Shown here: positions 52,094-60,632 of the stretch, piece by piece
Layout of the letters: each line of letters starts with the position of its first letter
Position numbering within the stretch: the first letter of the stretch is position 1
NCBI GenBank assembly: GCA_017592665.1
Contig: JAGFNW010000014.1
Span: forward strand, 62,001-126,000
DNA from: Streptosporangiaceae bacterium NEAU-GS5
GTDB lineage: Bacteria; Actinomycetota; Actinomycetes; Streptosporangiales; Streptosporangiaceae
Length of the DNA stretch: 64,000 bases
Direction of reading: 5' to 3'
Program-made: the position numbers and the translations under genes
The notes under the pieces: model-generated
The model's input: the letters and a program-made list of their open reading frames with translations, nothing else
Told to the model about the DNA's origin: nothing
The model's database searches: none

Positions 52094-53911
52094 ATGGACG
52101 TCCTGGCCGAGCGCGCCGCGATCGAGGCGGAGATCGCGGGCCGAACGATATGCGGGCAGTTGGAGCAGATCGCGAGGGAGTATCCAGATGCCCCCGCATA
52201 CTCGGACCCGTCCGACGACGGCTGGGTCACGCTGACGTTCGGCCAGGCGCGGGAGAAGGTCCTGGCCATCGCCGCCGGATTCGTGGCCCTCGGCCTCCAG
52301 CCCGGCGACGCGGTCGCGCTGATGATGGTCAACCGCAGCGAGCACGTCCTCGCCGACCTCGGCGCGTTGCACGCGGGCGCGCTGCCGTGCTCGGTGTACT
52401 CCACGTTCGCGCCCGAGCAGGTGGCGTTCGTGGCTGGCGACGTCAAGGCCAGGGTGGCCGTCCTCGGCGGCGCCGGCGAGCTGGCCCGCTGGAGCGACGC
52501 GCTCGCCGGCCTCGACAAGGTGATCATGCTGGACGGCGCGCCCGAGGGCGACGACAAGTTCATCTCCTGGGACGACTTCCTGACGCTCGGCACGGCCGAG
52601 CACGCCGCCGAGGTCGAGGACCGCTGGCACGCCGTCACCGCCGACCAACCCGTGACCGTGCTGTACACCTCGGGGACCACCGGCAACCCCAAGGGCGTGC
52701 CGCTGACCCACTCCAACGTGTTCTTCGAGGTCGTCGCCACCAACAAGATGGCCATGCTGCCCCAGCAGGGCGCGCAGATCTCCTACCTGACCTACGCGCA
52801 CATCGCCGAGCGGGTGCTCAGCCTCTACCTGCCGCTGTTCAAGGGCTACCACGTCCACTTCTGCACCGACCTCGCGAACCTCGGCGCCACGCTCGGCCAG
52901 GTCAGGCCCGTCCTCTTCTTCGGCGTGCCCCGCGTGTGGGAGAAGATGATGGCCCGGCTGCAGGCCCTGCTCACCACCCAGCCCGAGGAGCAGCAGGACA
53001 ACGTGCGCCGGGCCATGGCCGCCGGACTCGCGTGGGTCGAGGGCGGCCAGCACGGCCACACGATCACCCCCGAGGTCCAGGCCGCCTACGAGGCCGCCGA
53101 CGCCGCGCTGCTGTCGATCATCCGCTCGATGATCGGCTTCGACCGCGCCGGCTGGCTCGCCACCGCCGCCGCGCCCATGCCCGCCGAGGTGCAGCGGTTC
53201 TTCGCCGGGCTCGGCATGAAGGTCCTCGACGTGTACGGCATGACCGAGACGACGGGCGCCTTCACCGCCAACAGCATCGCCGACTACAAACTCGGCACGG
53301 TGGGCCTGCCCGGCCCCGGCGTCGAGGTGAGGCTGGGCGACGACGGCGAGATCATCACCCGCAGCCCGGCCAACACCGCCGGCTACCTCAACCGGCCCGA
53401 GGCCAGCGCCGACCTGCTCGACGCCGACGGATGGCTGCACACGGGCGACGTCGGCTCGGTCGACGACGACGGCTACATCAGCGTCATCGACCGTAAGAAG
53501 GAGCTCATCATCACCTCCGGCGGGGAGAACATCTCGCCCGCCAACATCGAGAACCACCTCAAGGAGCACCCGCTGATCGGGCAGGCCCTCGCCTACGGCG
53601 ACCGCAAGGCCTATCCGGTCGCGATCCTCACCCTCGACGGCGAGGTGGCCCCCGGCTGGGCGCAGAGCCGCGGGATCACCTACGCGACGCTGTCCGACCT
53701 CGCCGAGCACCCGGACGTGCTGAAGGAGGTCGAGGCGGCCGTCGAGACGGCCAACGCCCGGCTCGCGCGCGTGCAGCAGGTCAAGAAATGGCGGCTGCTG
53801 CCGGTCGAGTGGACGGCCGAGACCGAGGAGCTCACCCCGAGCCTGAAGCTCAAGCGGCGGATCATTCACGCCAAGTACGCGGAGATCATCGAGGAGATGT
53901 ATTTGTCCTGA
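52094..53911 (+). CDS. Long-chain acyl-CoA synthetase (AMP-binding)
   Basis: 605 aa, ANL superfamily. P-loop VLYTSGTTGNPKGVPLTHSN, A5 motif VYGMTETTGAF, A7 GWLHTGDVGSVDDDGYISV, A8 DRKKELIITSGGENISP and the A10 Lys in LTPSLKLKRR. Closest in style to FadD15/AasC-type long-chain acyl-CoA synthetases. Activates fatty acids for degradation or lipid synthesis. ATG 52094 with CTGGAGG upstream; the GTG directly before it is an alternative. Confidence 0.93.
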   Translation: MDVLAERAAIEAEIAGRTICGQLEQIAREYPDAPAYSDPSDDGWVTLTFGQAREKVLAIAAGFVALGLQPGDAVALMMVNRSEHVLADLGALHAGALPCSVYSTFAPEQVAFVAGDVKARVAVLGGAGELARWSDALAGLDKVIMLDGAPEGDDKFISWDDFLTLGTAEHAAEVEDRWHAVTADQPVTVLYTSGTTGNPKGVPLTHSNVFFEVVATNKMAMLPQQGAQISYLTYAHIAERVLSLYLPLFKGYHVHFCTDLANLGATLGQVRPVLFFGVPRVWEKMMARLQALLTTQPEEQQDNVRRAMAAGLAWVEGGQHGHTITPEVQAAYEAADAALLSIIRSMIGFDRAGWLATAAAPMPAEVQRFFAGLGMKVLDVYGMTETTGAFTANSIADYKLGTVGLPGPGVEVRLGDDGEIITRSPANTAGYLNRPEASADLLDADGWLHTGDVGSVDDDGYISVIDRKKELIITSGGENISPANIENHLKEHPLIGQALAYGDRKAYPVAILTLDGEVAPGWAQSRGITYATLSDLAEHPDVLKEVEAAVETANARLARVQQVKKWRLLPVEWTAETEELTPSLKLKRRIIHAKYAEIIEEMYLS

Positions 53912-53925
53912 CGGGCCGCGTGTCG

Positions 53926-53951
53926 GGCATCGGCCGGAGACGGCCGATGCC
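53926..53951 (+). terminator. Hairpin terminator after acyl-CoA synthetase
   Basis: GGCATCGGCC pairs perfectly with GGCCGATGCC around GGAGAC, 14 bases after the stop. No U-run. TACCGT (53952-53957) starts at its foot and is 6 bases before the next ATG, fitting a leaderless promoter. Confidence 0.7.
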
Positions 53952-53963
53952 TACCGTCTGGAC

Positions 53964-54881
53964 ATGCTTCGTGCTTTCGGTGTGGCCGGAATGGCCGGTC
54001 TGGTAGGTCTCGTCGCGCCCGGTCCCGTCCCTTTTGAGAAGCCTCCGCCGGTCGTCACCGAGCCGGTGACCGCCGAACCGTCCAAGCGGCTCAAGCCTTC
54101 TGAACCTGCTGAGCCTGCCAAGCCGTCCGGGCCCTCTGTTCCTTCCGCGCCTGTTGCTGATGAGCCCGTCCCTGATGAGCCCGCGCCCCCCACGGTGCCC
54201 ATTCCGCTCGAGCCGGTTCCCGGCGAGACGCCGATCCCTCCGGGCGTCCCGCCGCGTGAGGCCCAGATCCGCTCGGTGACCGTACGGCCCGGCGATCCCG
54301 TCATCCGCGCGAAAGGCGCCGTGCGGCTGGTGGTCGACGTCGTCGCCCGTGGCGTGGCCGGAGACGGCGTGCGCGTCGTGGTCGAGCACGGCAAGGCCAG
54401 GACGGCGGCGCCGGAAGGCGCGGCCGCCACCGGGTCGGGCTGGGAGACCTGGCGGTTCATGCCGGCCACCGCGTTCACCCGGTGGTACCCCACCGGCCTT
54501 TGGACCGTCACCGCGACCGCCCGCGGCGCCGACGGCAGGACGGCCGTGGCGCATACGACGTTCCGCTTGCGGCATGACACGCTGCTCGAGGGCGTGGACA
54601 CGCAGCGGCACGACCGGCGCGTCAGCGTGTCGGGCACGCTGCTCCGGGTCGATCCGAAGGGCCGGCTCGACTATCGCCCCTATCGCTCGCAGGACGTCCA
54701 GATCGAGTTCCGGCGGCGCGGCTCCTCGGAGTGGAAGGTCGTGGACACGGCGACCACCGACGACTACGGATGGTTCCGCGAGAGCGTCCGTTTCCATGGC
54801 GGTGGCCAGTGGCGGGCCCAGTTCGCGGGGACCGACGACTACGCTCCTGAAGCCAGTTCAGGTAAGGGACCTTTCCATTAG
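53964..54881 (+). CDS. Exported protein with two beta-sandwich domains, paralogue 1
   Basis: 305 aa, function unknown. Short hydrophobic N-terminus (possible signal), then a 75-residue Pro/Glu/Lys-rich linker. Two Ig-like domains follow: about 100-210 (VTVRPGDPVIRAKGAVRLVVD) and 215-300 (VSVSGTLLR, SSEWKVVDTATTDDYGWFRE). The same two-domain order is found in the next gene, so the pair arose by duplication. The linker suggests cell-wall spanning. Probably leaderless from ATG 53964. Confidence 0.65.
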   Translation: MLRAFGVAGMAGLVGLVAPGPVPFEKPPPVVTEPVTAEPSKRLKPSEPAEPAKPSGPSVPSAPVADEPVPDEPAPPTVPIPLEPVPGETPIPPGVPPREAQIRSVTVRPGDPVIRAKGAVRLVVDVVARGVAGDGVRVVVEHGKARTAAPEGAAATGSGWETWRFMPATAFTRWYPTGLWTVTATARGADGRTAVAHTTFRLRHDTLLEGVDTQRHDRRVSVSGTLLRVDPKGRLDYRPYRSQDVQIEFRRRGSSEWKVVDTATTDDYGWFRESVRFHGGGQWRAQFAGTDDYAPEASSGKGPFH

Positions 54882-54992
54882 TTGTGGAATTGTGATCATC
54901 CCGCGTGCAACTTCCAGACCTGTTTTTACGTCAATGGCGTAGACGCGTGCTATGCCCAGTACGCGTAGCTACGGGGAGGAAGTGCCCTCAAA

Positions 54993-55907
54993 ATGGTGAA
55001 ACGTTTCGCCACAGCGCTCGTCGCGGTCGCGGCGAGCGCGACCGCGTTAGCGGCCGTGTCGCCGGCCGCGCACGCGGATCCGACTCCAACTCCGAGCCCG
55101 AGCGTCGCCCCGCCCAGTCCTCCGGACCCGCAGATCCTCTCGGTTTCGGCGAACCCCGACCCCCTCGTCCTCAAGCCCCGCTACGGCGGCACCGTCACGG
55201 TGTTCGTCCGTACGAAGGACATCAAGGACGTGAAGATCGACATCGCACCCGGCGGTGGCGGTTACGGCGGCGGGTACGGAGCGGTCAAGGCGGCCGACCC
55301 GTGGAACCCGGGACCCCCGGACCACAAGGATCACGTGTGGAAGACCTTCGACAGGTCTTTCAACATCGGGTGGAAGGACCCGACCGGGTCGTGGAAGATC
55401 CACGTGCTGGCTCTTGGCCTTGACGGCAAGGAGTACAGCCGGGACTCCTACTTCTCGGTCAAGCACATCTACTACCCGCCGCGTCCCAAGACGCCGAAGG
55501 CGACCCGCATCGTCGGTTTCGACGCGTCGCCCGAGCCCGTCAAGAAGGGGCGCAAGCTCTCCCTCGAGGGAACCCTGCAAGTCGCGCAGTGCTACCGGGA
55601 CTGGTACTACAACCCGGCCGGCTACGTGAGCGTTCTTGGCGGCTCCGACTACTGCGTCGACAGCCGGGATTACTGGAACGACTGGCACTACCTCGGCTGG
55701 CAGGACATCGGCGTCTACTTCATGCCCAAGGGCTCGTACAAGTGGAAGTACGTCGACACCATCAAGACCAACCCGGACGGCAGCTTCTACACGCAGGTGC
55801 GCGCCTTCGTGTCCGGCACGTGGGGCGTCCGATTCAACGGCACCCGCAAGCTCGGCGCCTCCGAGGGCTACGACTACGTCAAGGTCATCGGCGGCAAGAG
55901 GCACTGA
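54993..55907 (+). CDS. Exported protein with two beta-sandwich domains, paralogue 2
   Basis: 304 aa, function unknown. Clear Sec signal peptide ending SPAAHA, then a short Pro-rich linker. Domain 1 (SANPDPLVLKPRYGGTVTV) has a Gly/Tyr-rich loop; domain 2 (VKKGRKLSLEGTLQV, YKWKYVDTIKTNPDGSFYTQ) holds a Cys pair likely to form a disulfide. Homologous to the upstream gene. Codon 19, inside the signal peptide, is TTA (55047-55049), hinting at developmental control. The 111-base gap upstream includes the palindrome CGTAGCTACG (54964-54973). Confidence 0.75.
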   Translation: MVKRFATALVAVAASATALAAVSPAAHADPTPTPSPSVAPPSPPDPQILSVSANPDPLVLKPRYGGTVTVFVRTKDIKDVKIDIAPGGGGYGGGYGAVKAADPWNPGPPDHKDHVWKTFDRSFNIGWKDPTGSWKIHVLALGLDGKEYSRDSYFSVKHIYYPPRPKTPKATRIVGFDASPEPVKKGRKLSLEGTLQVAQCYRDWYYNPAGYVSVLGGSDYCVDSRDYWNDWHYLGWQDIGVYFMPKGSYKWKYVDTIKTNPDGSFYTQVRAFVSGTWGVRFNGTRKLGASEGYDYVKVIGGKRH

Positions 55908-55933
55908 TCCAGCCCTGATTTCACGCTCCAAGA

Positions 55934-55978
55934 ACGCCCGGCCCGCCCTCCTGATGCATCGGAGGACGAGCCGGGCGT
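55934..55978. terminator. Bidirectional terminator hairpin
   Basis: ACGCCCGGC pairs with GCCGGGCGT (9 bp), with an inner CCTCC/GGAGG stem. It lies between convergent genes and can serve both the secreted-protein gene and the ferritin-like gene. Confidence 0.7.
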
Positions 55979-56006
55979 CCCCGTCTCCGCTCTATGGCGG
56001 GCGCTG

Positions 56007-56969
56007 TCAGGCCGGATCCAACCAGGTGAATTCCGGGGTGACGCCCTGGCCGATGAGTTCCTGGCCGGCGGAACGCAGCTCGAACATCGTCGACACGTCC
56101 GGTTCGGCGCCCGGCGTCGTCCAGCAGGACTCCAGACTGGTCATCAGGCCGGTCAGAACGCGCCGGAAGTTCAGCGACAGCTCCGGCTCCGCCGTCGAGG
56201 GCGCGAAGTCGTTGATTCCCGGCAGGGTGATGGGCGCGCCGCTGAAACTGAAGTCATCACCGACTTTGACCAGCCGCTTCTGGACGAACAACTCCTTGAA
56301 CAGGTAGTAGTGCGCGTGGCTCATCCCCTCGTTGGCGGGCGCGTCGGGCGAGCCGGGAACGCCTTCTCCTTCGCTCTTGATCCGGTCGATCGTCTTGATC
56401 GCGTCGGCGACGGTCCGGATCGGTGGCGCGAGGGGGACGTCCACCGCGAGCGCGTCCGGGTCGATCTCTGGTTCGGTCTCCCGGAACGTCTCGATGATCG
56501 TGTCGTAGAAGGCCCCGATCGTCGGCGGCGGCGACGCCTCGAAGAGGGCGACGGGGGGAAAGTTCGGGTGCTCGATCTGCATGAACACCGCAAGCTGGTC
56601 CTTGTTGAGCGGCTTGAGGTCGACCGGCGGATCCAGCGGGATGCCGCCGGGCAGCGTGTTCGCCGGGTAGTCGAGCAGGAAGTCCGCGTGGGCCACCGAC
56701 GGCCTGCCACCGACTGCCGTCAGCAGGTTCCCCGCCAGCGCGAAATGGTGCATCTCCTGGACCACCACCCGGTGCAGAACGGCCCGGGTGTGGTCCGGAT
56801 CATGCGTGATCGACCACTCGGCGCACAGGTACGGCGGGATCGTCGCGAACTCCAGCCGCATCGCGAGCTGCAACGCGCCTCTGAGATCATCCGGCGAGAG
56901 GATTCGCGCCTCGACGTACTCCCTGAGCGTCTTCATGGGAGAGGTCCCCGTCGTCGTCACTGGCTCCAT
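56007..56969 (-). CDS. VioB-type ferritin-like domain protein
   Basis: 320 aa. Ferritin-like four-helix domain with ALQLAMRLEFATIPPYLCAE, VLHRVVVQEMHHFALAGNLL and MSHAHYYLFKELF, the pattern of the iminophenyl-pyruvate dimer synthase family (VioB/RebD ferritin-like part). Stand-alone members are widespread and mostly uncharacterised; Glu/His residues could bind a di-iron centre. The start at 56969 has AAGGTGG upstream; ATG 56936 is an alternative. It lies downstream of the lanthipeptide operon on the same strand, separated by a hairpin, so involvement in that pathway is only a possibility. Confidence 0.75.
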   Translation of the reverse strand: MEPVTTTGTSPMKTLREYVEARILSPDDLRGALQLAMRLEFATIPPYLCAEWSITHDPDHTRAVLHRVVVQEMHHFALAGNLLTAVGGRPSVAHADFLLDYPANTLPGGIPLDPPVDLKPLNKDQLAVFMQIEHPNFPPVALFEASPPPTIGAFYDTIIETFRETEPEIDPDALAVDVPLAPPIRTVADAIKTIDRIKSEGEGVPGSPDAPANEGMSHAHYYLFKELFVQKRLVKVGDDFSFSGAPITLPGINDFAPSTAEPELSLNFRRVLTGLMTSLESCWTTPGAEPDVSTMFELRSAGQELIGQGVTPEFTWLDPA

Positions 56970-57004
56970 CGCACAACGCCACCTTCAGCTCACCGGGCCC
57001 GCGC

Positions 57005-57028
57005 ACTTCTCGGACGTCGAGAAGTTTT
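57005..57028. terminator. Hairpin between peptidase and ferritin-like genes
   Basis: ACTTCTCG-GACGT-CGAGAAGT followed by TTTT on the plus strand. In minus-strand RNA the stem lacks a U-run, so its strength as the end of the lanthipeptide operon is uncertain. Confidence 0.4.
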
Positions 57029-57054
57029 CCCAGGTCATCGCGGCTCATACGTCA

Positions 57055-58986
57055 TCATTGCTTTGCCGAAACCTGGAATGGGACGGACAGGCCGGTGTGG
57101 CGGGCCAGGAAGGCGAGGGCGTCGGCGGCGAGGGTGATGGCGCGGGTGGTGGAGCGGGCGCCGTGACCGGTGTCGGGTTCGACGCGGAGCAGCACCGGTC
57201 CAGCGGAGACGTGCTGCAGGGCGGCGCACATTTTGCGGGCGTGCAGCGGGTCCACGCGGGTGTCGGAGGCGGACACGGTGAACAGCGTCGCCGGATAGGG
57301 CCGGTCAGGGCGTACGTGGTGATAGGGCGAGTAGCCGAGCAACCAGCGCAGCTGGGCGGGGTCGGCGGCCGAGCCGTACTCGCCGGTCCAGGACGGGCCG
57401 AGCCCGGAACGCTCGTAGCGGACCATGTCGGTGAGCGGCGCCGAGCATACGGCGGCCGCGAAGAGGTCGGGGCGCTGGGTGAGGGTCGCGGCCACCAGCA
57501 GGCCGCCGTTCGACTCGCCCCAGGCGCCGAGCCGGTCGGGCGTCGTCCAGCCGTCCGCGATCAGATGTTCAGCGGCGGCGGCGAAGTCGTCGATCGAGTT
57601 CTGCTTGCGCGCGCCCATGCCGTCCTGGTGCCAGCGCTCGCCTTCCTCGCCGCCCCCGCGCACACCCGCGATGGCCAGCACGCCACCTGCCTCCACCCAC
57701 GCGAGCGAGTCGGCCGCGTACGCGTTGGACATGGGCACGCCGAACCCGCCGTAGCCGCACAGCAGCGTCGGGCGCGGACCGCCGCGTTCCCCGGAGCGGG
57801 CCACGATCAGCATGCGCACGGGCGTGCCGTCCTTGGATCGGTAGGAGACCTGATGACGGGACATCCCCGCGGCTGCTGGATCGCGGGCTTCCGGGATGAG
57901 CGCGTGGCCGTCGAAGCGCCACACGCCGGGCGCGGTCACCCGGTCCGAGTAGGTGACCCAGGCCTCGGAGGCGTTCCATGAGGGCACGCCGAGCGGGCCG
58001 AGGACGCCGGGCCCGGGCAGGGCGACGTCGCGCAGGTGCGCGCCCGTGGCGAGGTCGTGCTCGGCGAGGGTGGTGGCGCCGTGCCGTGCCTTCGTGACCA
58101 GCAGCCGCCCCCCGATCACGGCGAAGTTGCCGAAGACGGCCTCCGGGTCTTCGGGCACGAGGTCGGACCACCGGTCGGGGGCTTCGGGATGGGCCACCCG
58201 GAGCCGGGCCCGGGGAGCTTCGTGGTCGGTCACCACGTAGAGCCGGCCGTCGCCGCCGACCACCCCGGCGGAGCGGGCGCCGCGCACGACGACCCGGCCG
58301 GCGCCCGTGCCGAGGTCGGTGAGGATGAGATCGCCGGGCCGTCCGGGGCCGGGCGAGGCGAACACCGTCAGCCACCGCCCGTCCTCGCTGAGGGCCAGGC
58401 CGTACGAGGCGGGCTCGGCCATGAGCACACGGTCGTCGTCGGCCGGGGACCCGAGGCGATGACAGCGCACCTGCCTGAACCGGACATACCAGAAGCCGGA
58501 TCCGTCGGGCCGCCACGCCACGGGCGAGTAGCGGCATCCGTCGATCGGCCCGTCCACCAGGCGGCCGGTATCCGCATCGGCCACGTGCAGGCACGCGTGT
58601 TCGTCACCGCGCCGCGACAGCTGATAGGCCAGCAGCCGCCCGTCGGGGGAAGGCTGCCAGTGGTCGAGCGTGGTCACGCCGGACGGGTCGAGCCGGCCCG
58701 GATCCAGCACGGCCCGCCCGTCGCGATACAGGACGGGATGCTCCTCGCCGGCCGCGCGGCGCAGGTCGAATCGGTGGCCGCCGCGGAAGACCGGCGCGGT
58801 GACCATCCCGGCGTCGGCGAGCCGGGACAGCCGCTCGCAGAACCACTGACGCGCGGGCAGATCGTGCGCCCGCCAGCGTTCGTCCTGCTCCGCCAGCCAC
58901 GCCCGGGTGCGCGGGCCGTCCGCGTCCTCCAGCCAGCGAAATGGATCGGCCACCGCGATCCCGTGCAGCACCTCGACGACGGTCAC
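57055..58986 (-). CDS. Prolyl oligopeptidase (S9A), probable lanthipeptide leader protease
   Basis: 643 aa. N-terminal beta-propeller (about 60-370), then alpha/beta-hydrolase with catalytic Ser in GESNGGLLVAATL, Asp in SASDTRVDPLHARKM and His in PDTGHGA. No signal peptide, so it is cytosolic. In class III lanthipeptide clusters such as flavipeptin, a prolyl oligopeptidase removes the leader, and this gene is the last of the lan operon. GTG 58986 overlaps the upstream ABC stop (GTGA) and has GGGAGC 8 bases before it. I prefer it to the ATG at 59001. Confidence 0.88.
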   Translation of the reverse strand: MTVVEVLHGIAVADPFRWLEDADGPRTRAWLAEQDERWRAHDLPARQWFCERLSRLADAGMVTAPVFRGGHRFDLRRAAGEEHPVLYRDGRAVLDPGRLDPSGVTTLDHWQPSPDGRLLAYQLSRRGDEHACLHVADADTGRLVDGPIDGCRYSPVAWRPDGSGFWYVRFRQVRCHRLGSPADDDRVLMAEPASYGLALSEDGRWLTVFASPGPGRPGDLILTDLGTGAGRVVVRGARSAGVVGGDGRLYVVTDHEAPRARLRVAHPEAPDRWSDLVPEDPEAVFGNFAVIGGRLLVTKARHGATTLAEHDLATGAHLRDVALPGPGVLGPLGVPSWNASEAWVTYSDRVTAPGVWRFDGHALIPEARDPAAAGMSRHQVSYRSKDGTPVRMLIVARSGERGGPRPTLLCGYGGFGVPMSNAYAADSLAWVEAGGVLAIAGVRGGGEEGERWHQDGMGARKQNSIDDFAAAAEHLIADGWTTPDRLGAWGESNGGLLVAATLTQRPDLFAAAVCSAPLTDMVRYERSGLGPSWTGEYGSAADPAQLRWLLGYSPYHHVRPDRPYPATLFTVSASDTRVDPLHARKMCAALQHVSAGPVLLRVEPDTGHGARSTTRAITLAADALAFLARHTGLSVPFQVSAKQ

Positions 58987-60632
58987 GACACCAGCTCCCA
59001 TTGACCGGCCAGCTCCGCGTAGAGCGGATCGCCGGCGACGAGCTCGTGGTGGGTCCCGAGGACGAGCCGGGTGCCGTCCATGACCAGCACGCGGCGGGCC
59101 CGGCGGGCCGAGGTGAGCCGGTGGGCCACCACGATGAGCGTGCCGCCCCGCGCGGCGAACGCCCGCTCGGCCCGCTCCTCCGAGACCGGGTCGAGGTGGC
59201 AGGTGGCCTCGTCGAGCACCACCACGCGCGCCGGCGACAGGTAGGCCCTGGCCAGCGCCACCAGCTGGCGTTCGCCGGCGGACAGGGCGCCCGGGTCGAA
59301 CGGCTCGTCGTAGCCCAGGCGGCCGGCCAGCGCGTCGATGCCGAGCGCGGTCACCGCGACGGCCGGGTCGGCGCCGGGTGTGAAGCAGGTGAGGTTCTCG
59401 CGGAGGGTGCCGCGGAAGACGTACGCCTCCTGGGGGATCAGCACCCGCACGACAGGGGACACACGCGCGGCCGGTACGCCGCCGACGGTCACGGCGCCGG
59501 CCGACGCGGTGATCTGGCCGCAGATCAGCGCGGTCAGCGTCGACTTGCCGATGCCGCTCGGCCCCACGATCGCCAGGTGGTCGCCGTCGGGGATGGTCAG
59601 GTCGAGGCGGTCGAGCACGGGCTCGGCGGCCGTGCCGTACGCGAAGGAGACCTCGCGGAGGCGGATCTCGACCCGCACGGGGATCTCGCCGGGGACCGGT
59701 TCGCGGGCCGGCTCGCTGTCGGTGATGCGGGAGAGGGCCACCAGCAGGCGCACGCCGCTGGATCCGAGGCCGTCCACCAGGCCGGCGAGCGCGGGGGAGA
59801 GCGACTGCGTGAGATAGGCGAGCGCGCCGGCCACGGACGCGGCGGTGGCGCCGTCACGCATGAGCGTGGGCGCGCCGGCCAAAACGAGCACGACCGGGAG
59901 CCAGCCGCCCACGGCGAGGCTCAGCGTGCGGAGCGCGGTCGCGCCCGCGAGGGCCTTGCCGGCTCTGGCCTGCGCCCGGACGCGCGCGCCCGCGGCGGCC
60001 GCCGCGACGTCCTCCGCGCCGCAGGCCGTGATGTCGCGCAGGGCTCCGACCAGCCCGGACACCTCTTCGGACGTGGCCTCGTCGGCCAGCAGGTAGGCGC
60101 GTTCGCGGCGCACGAGCGCCGGCAGCGACCAGGCGAACAGGCCGAGGCTCACCGCGAGCGGCGCGAGCACCAGCGGCAGCATCGCGGGGACCAGCGCCGC
60201 CATGCCCAGCACGACGCCGGCAAGCGTGAACGCGAACCCCCTGACCACCGTGACGGCCGTGGCCAGCGCGTCGCGTGCCAGCTCCACCTGCAGGCTGGCG
60301 CGGGTCACCGCGGCCGGGTCGGCGTTGTGGCGCACGGCCCGGCGCACGACCCTGACCAGCAGCCGGTCGCGGAACGGCTCCACAATGGCGGCCACCGCGA
60401 GGACCACCCGGCCGGCGCCCGCCGCCGCGAGCAGCCACGAGCAGCCGAGAACGGTCAGCCACGCGAACCCCATCATTGGCCGGCCGGCCGCGAATCCGTC
60501 GTCGACGGCGCGGGCCACCGCGAGGCCCACCACGAGCGAGGGGGCCGCTTCCAGGACCGACCAGGCCGCGAGGGCGGCGAGCCGGCGCGGCTCCCGGGCC
60601 ACCTCCCAGACGATCTCCCGCACTCGCGTCAT
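58983..60632 (-). CDS. Lanthipeptide ABC exporter half, canonical ATPase (LanT2)
   Basis: 549 aa. Six-helix ABC membrane domain (about 20-310), then ATPase with Walker A GPSGIGKSTLTALI, signature LSAGERQLVALARAYL, Walker B VVVLDEATCHLD and switch His in VVAHRLTSARRA. All catalytic residues are present. Pairs with the adjacent LanT1 as a heterodimer. ATG 60632 overlaps the LanT1 stop (ATGA). Paired half-transporters are typical of class III clusters (RamA/RamB, LabT1/LabT2). Confidence 0.9.
   Translation of the reverse strand: MTRVREIVWEVAREPRRLAALAAWSVLEAAPSLVVGLAVARAVDDGFAAGRPMMGFAWLTVLGCSWLLAAAGAGRVVLAVAAIVEPFRDRLLVRVVRRAVRHNADPAAVTRASLQVELARDALATAVTVVRGFAFTLAGVVLGMAALVPAMLPLVLAPLAVSLGLFAWSLPALVRRERAYLLADEATSEEVSGLVGALRDITACGAEDVAAAAAGARVRAQARAGKALAGATALRTLSLAVGGWLPVVLVLAGAPTLMRDGATAASVAGALAYLTQSLSPALAGLVDGLGSSGVRLLVALSRITDSEPAREPVPGEIPVRVEIRLREVSFAYGTAAEPVLDRLDLTIPDGDHLAIVGPSGIGKSTLTALICGQITASAGAVTVGGVPAARVSPVVRVLIPQEAYVFRGTLRENLTCFTPGADPAVAVTALGIDALAGRLGYDEPFDPGALSAGERQLVALARAYLSPARVVVLDEATCHLDPVSEERAERAFAARGGTLIVVAHRLTSARRARRVLVMDGTRLVLGTHHELVAGDPLYAELAGQWELVS

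Noticed and set aside
56007-56969. Including the ferritin-like gene in the lanthipeptide operon
   Set aside because: It is separated by 85 bases and a hairpin and has its own ribosome-binding site; no known class III cluster that I recall needs such an enzyme.
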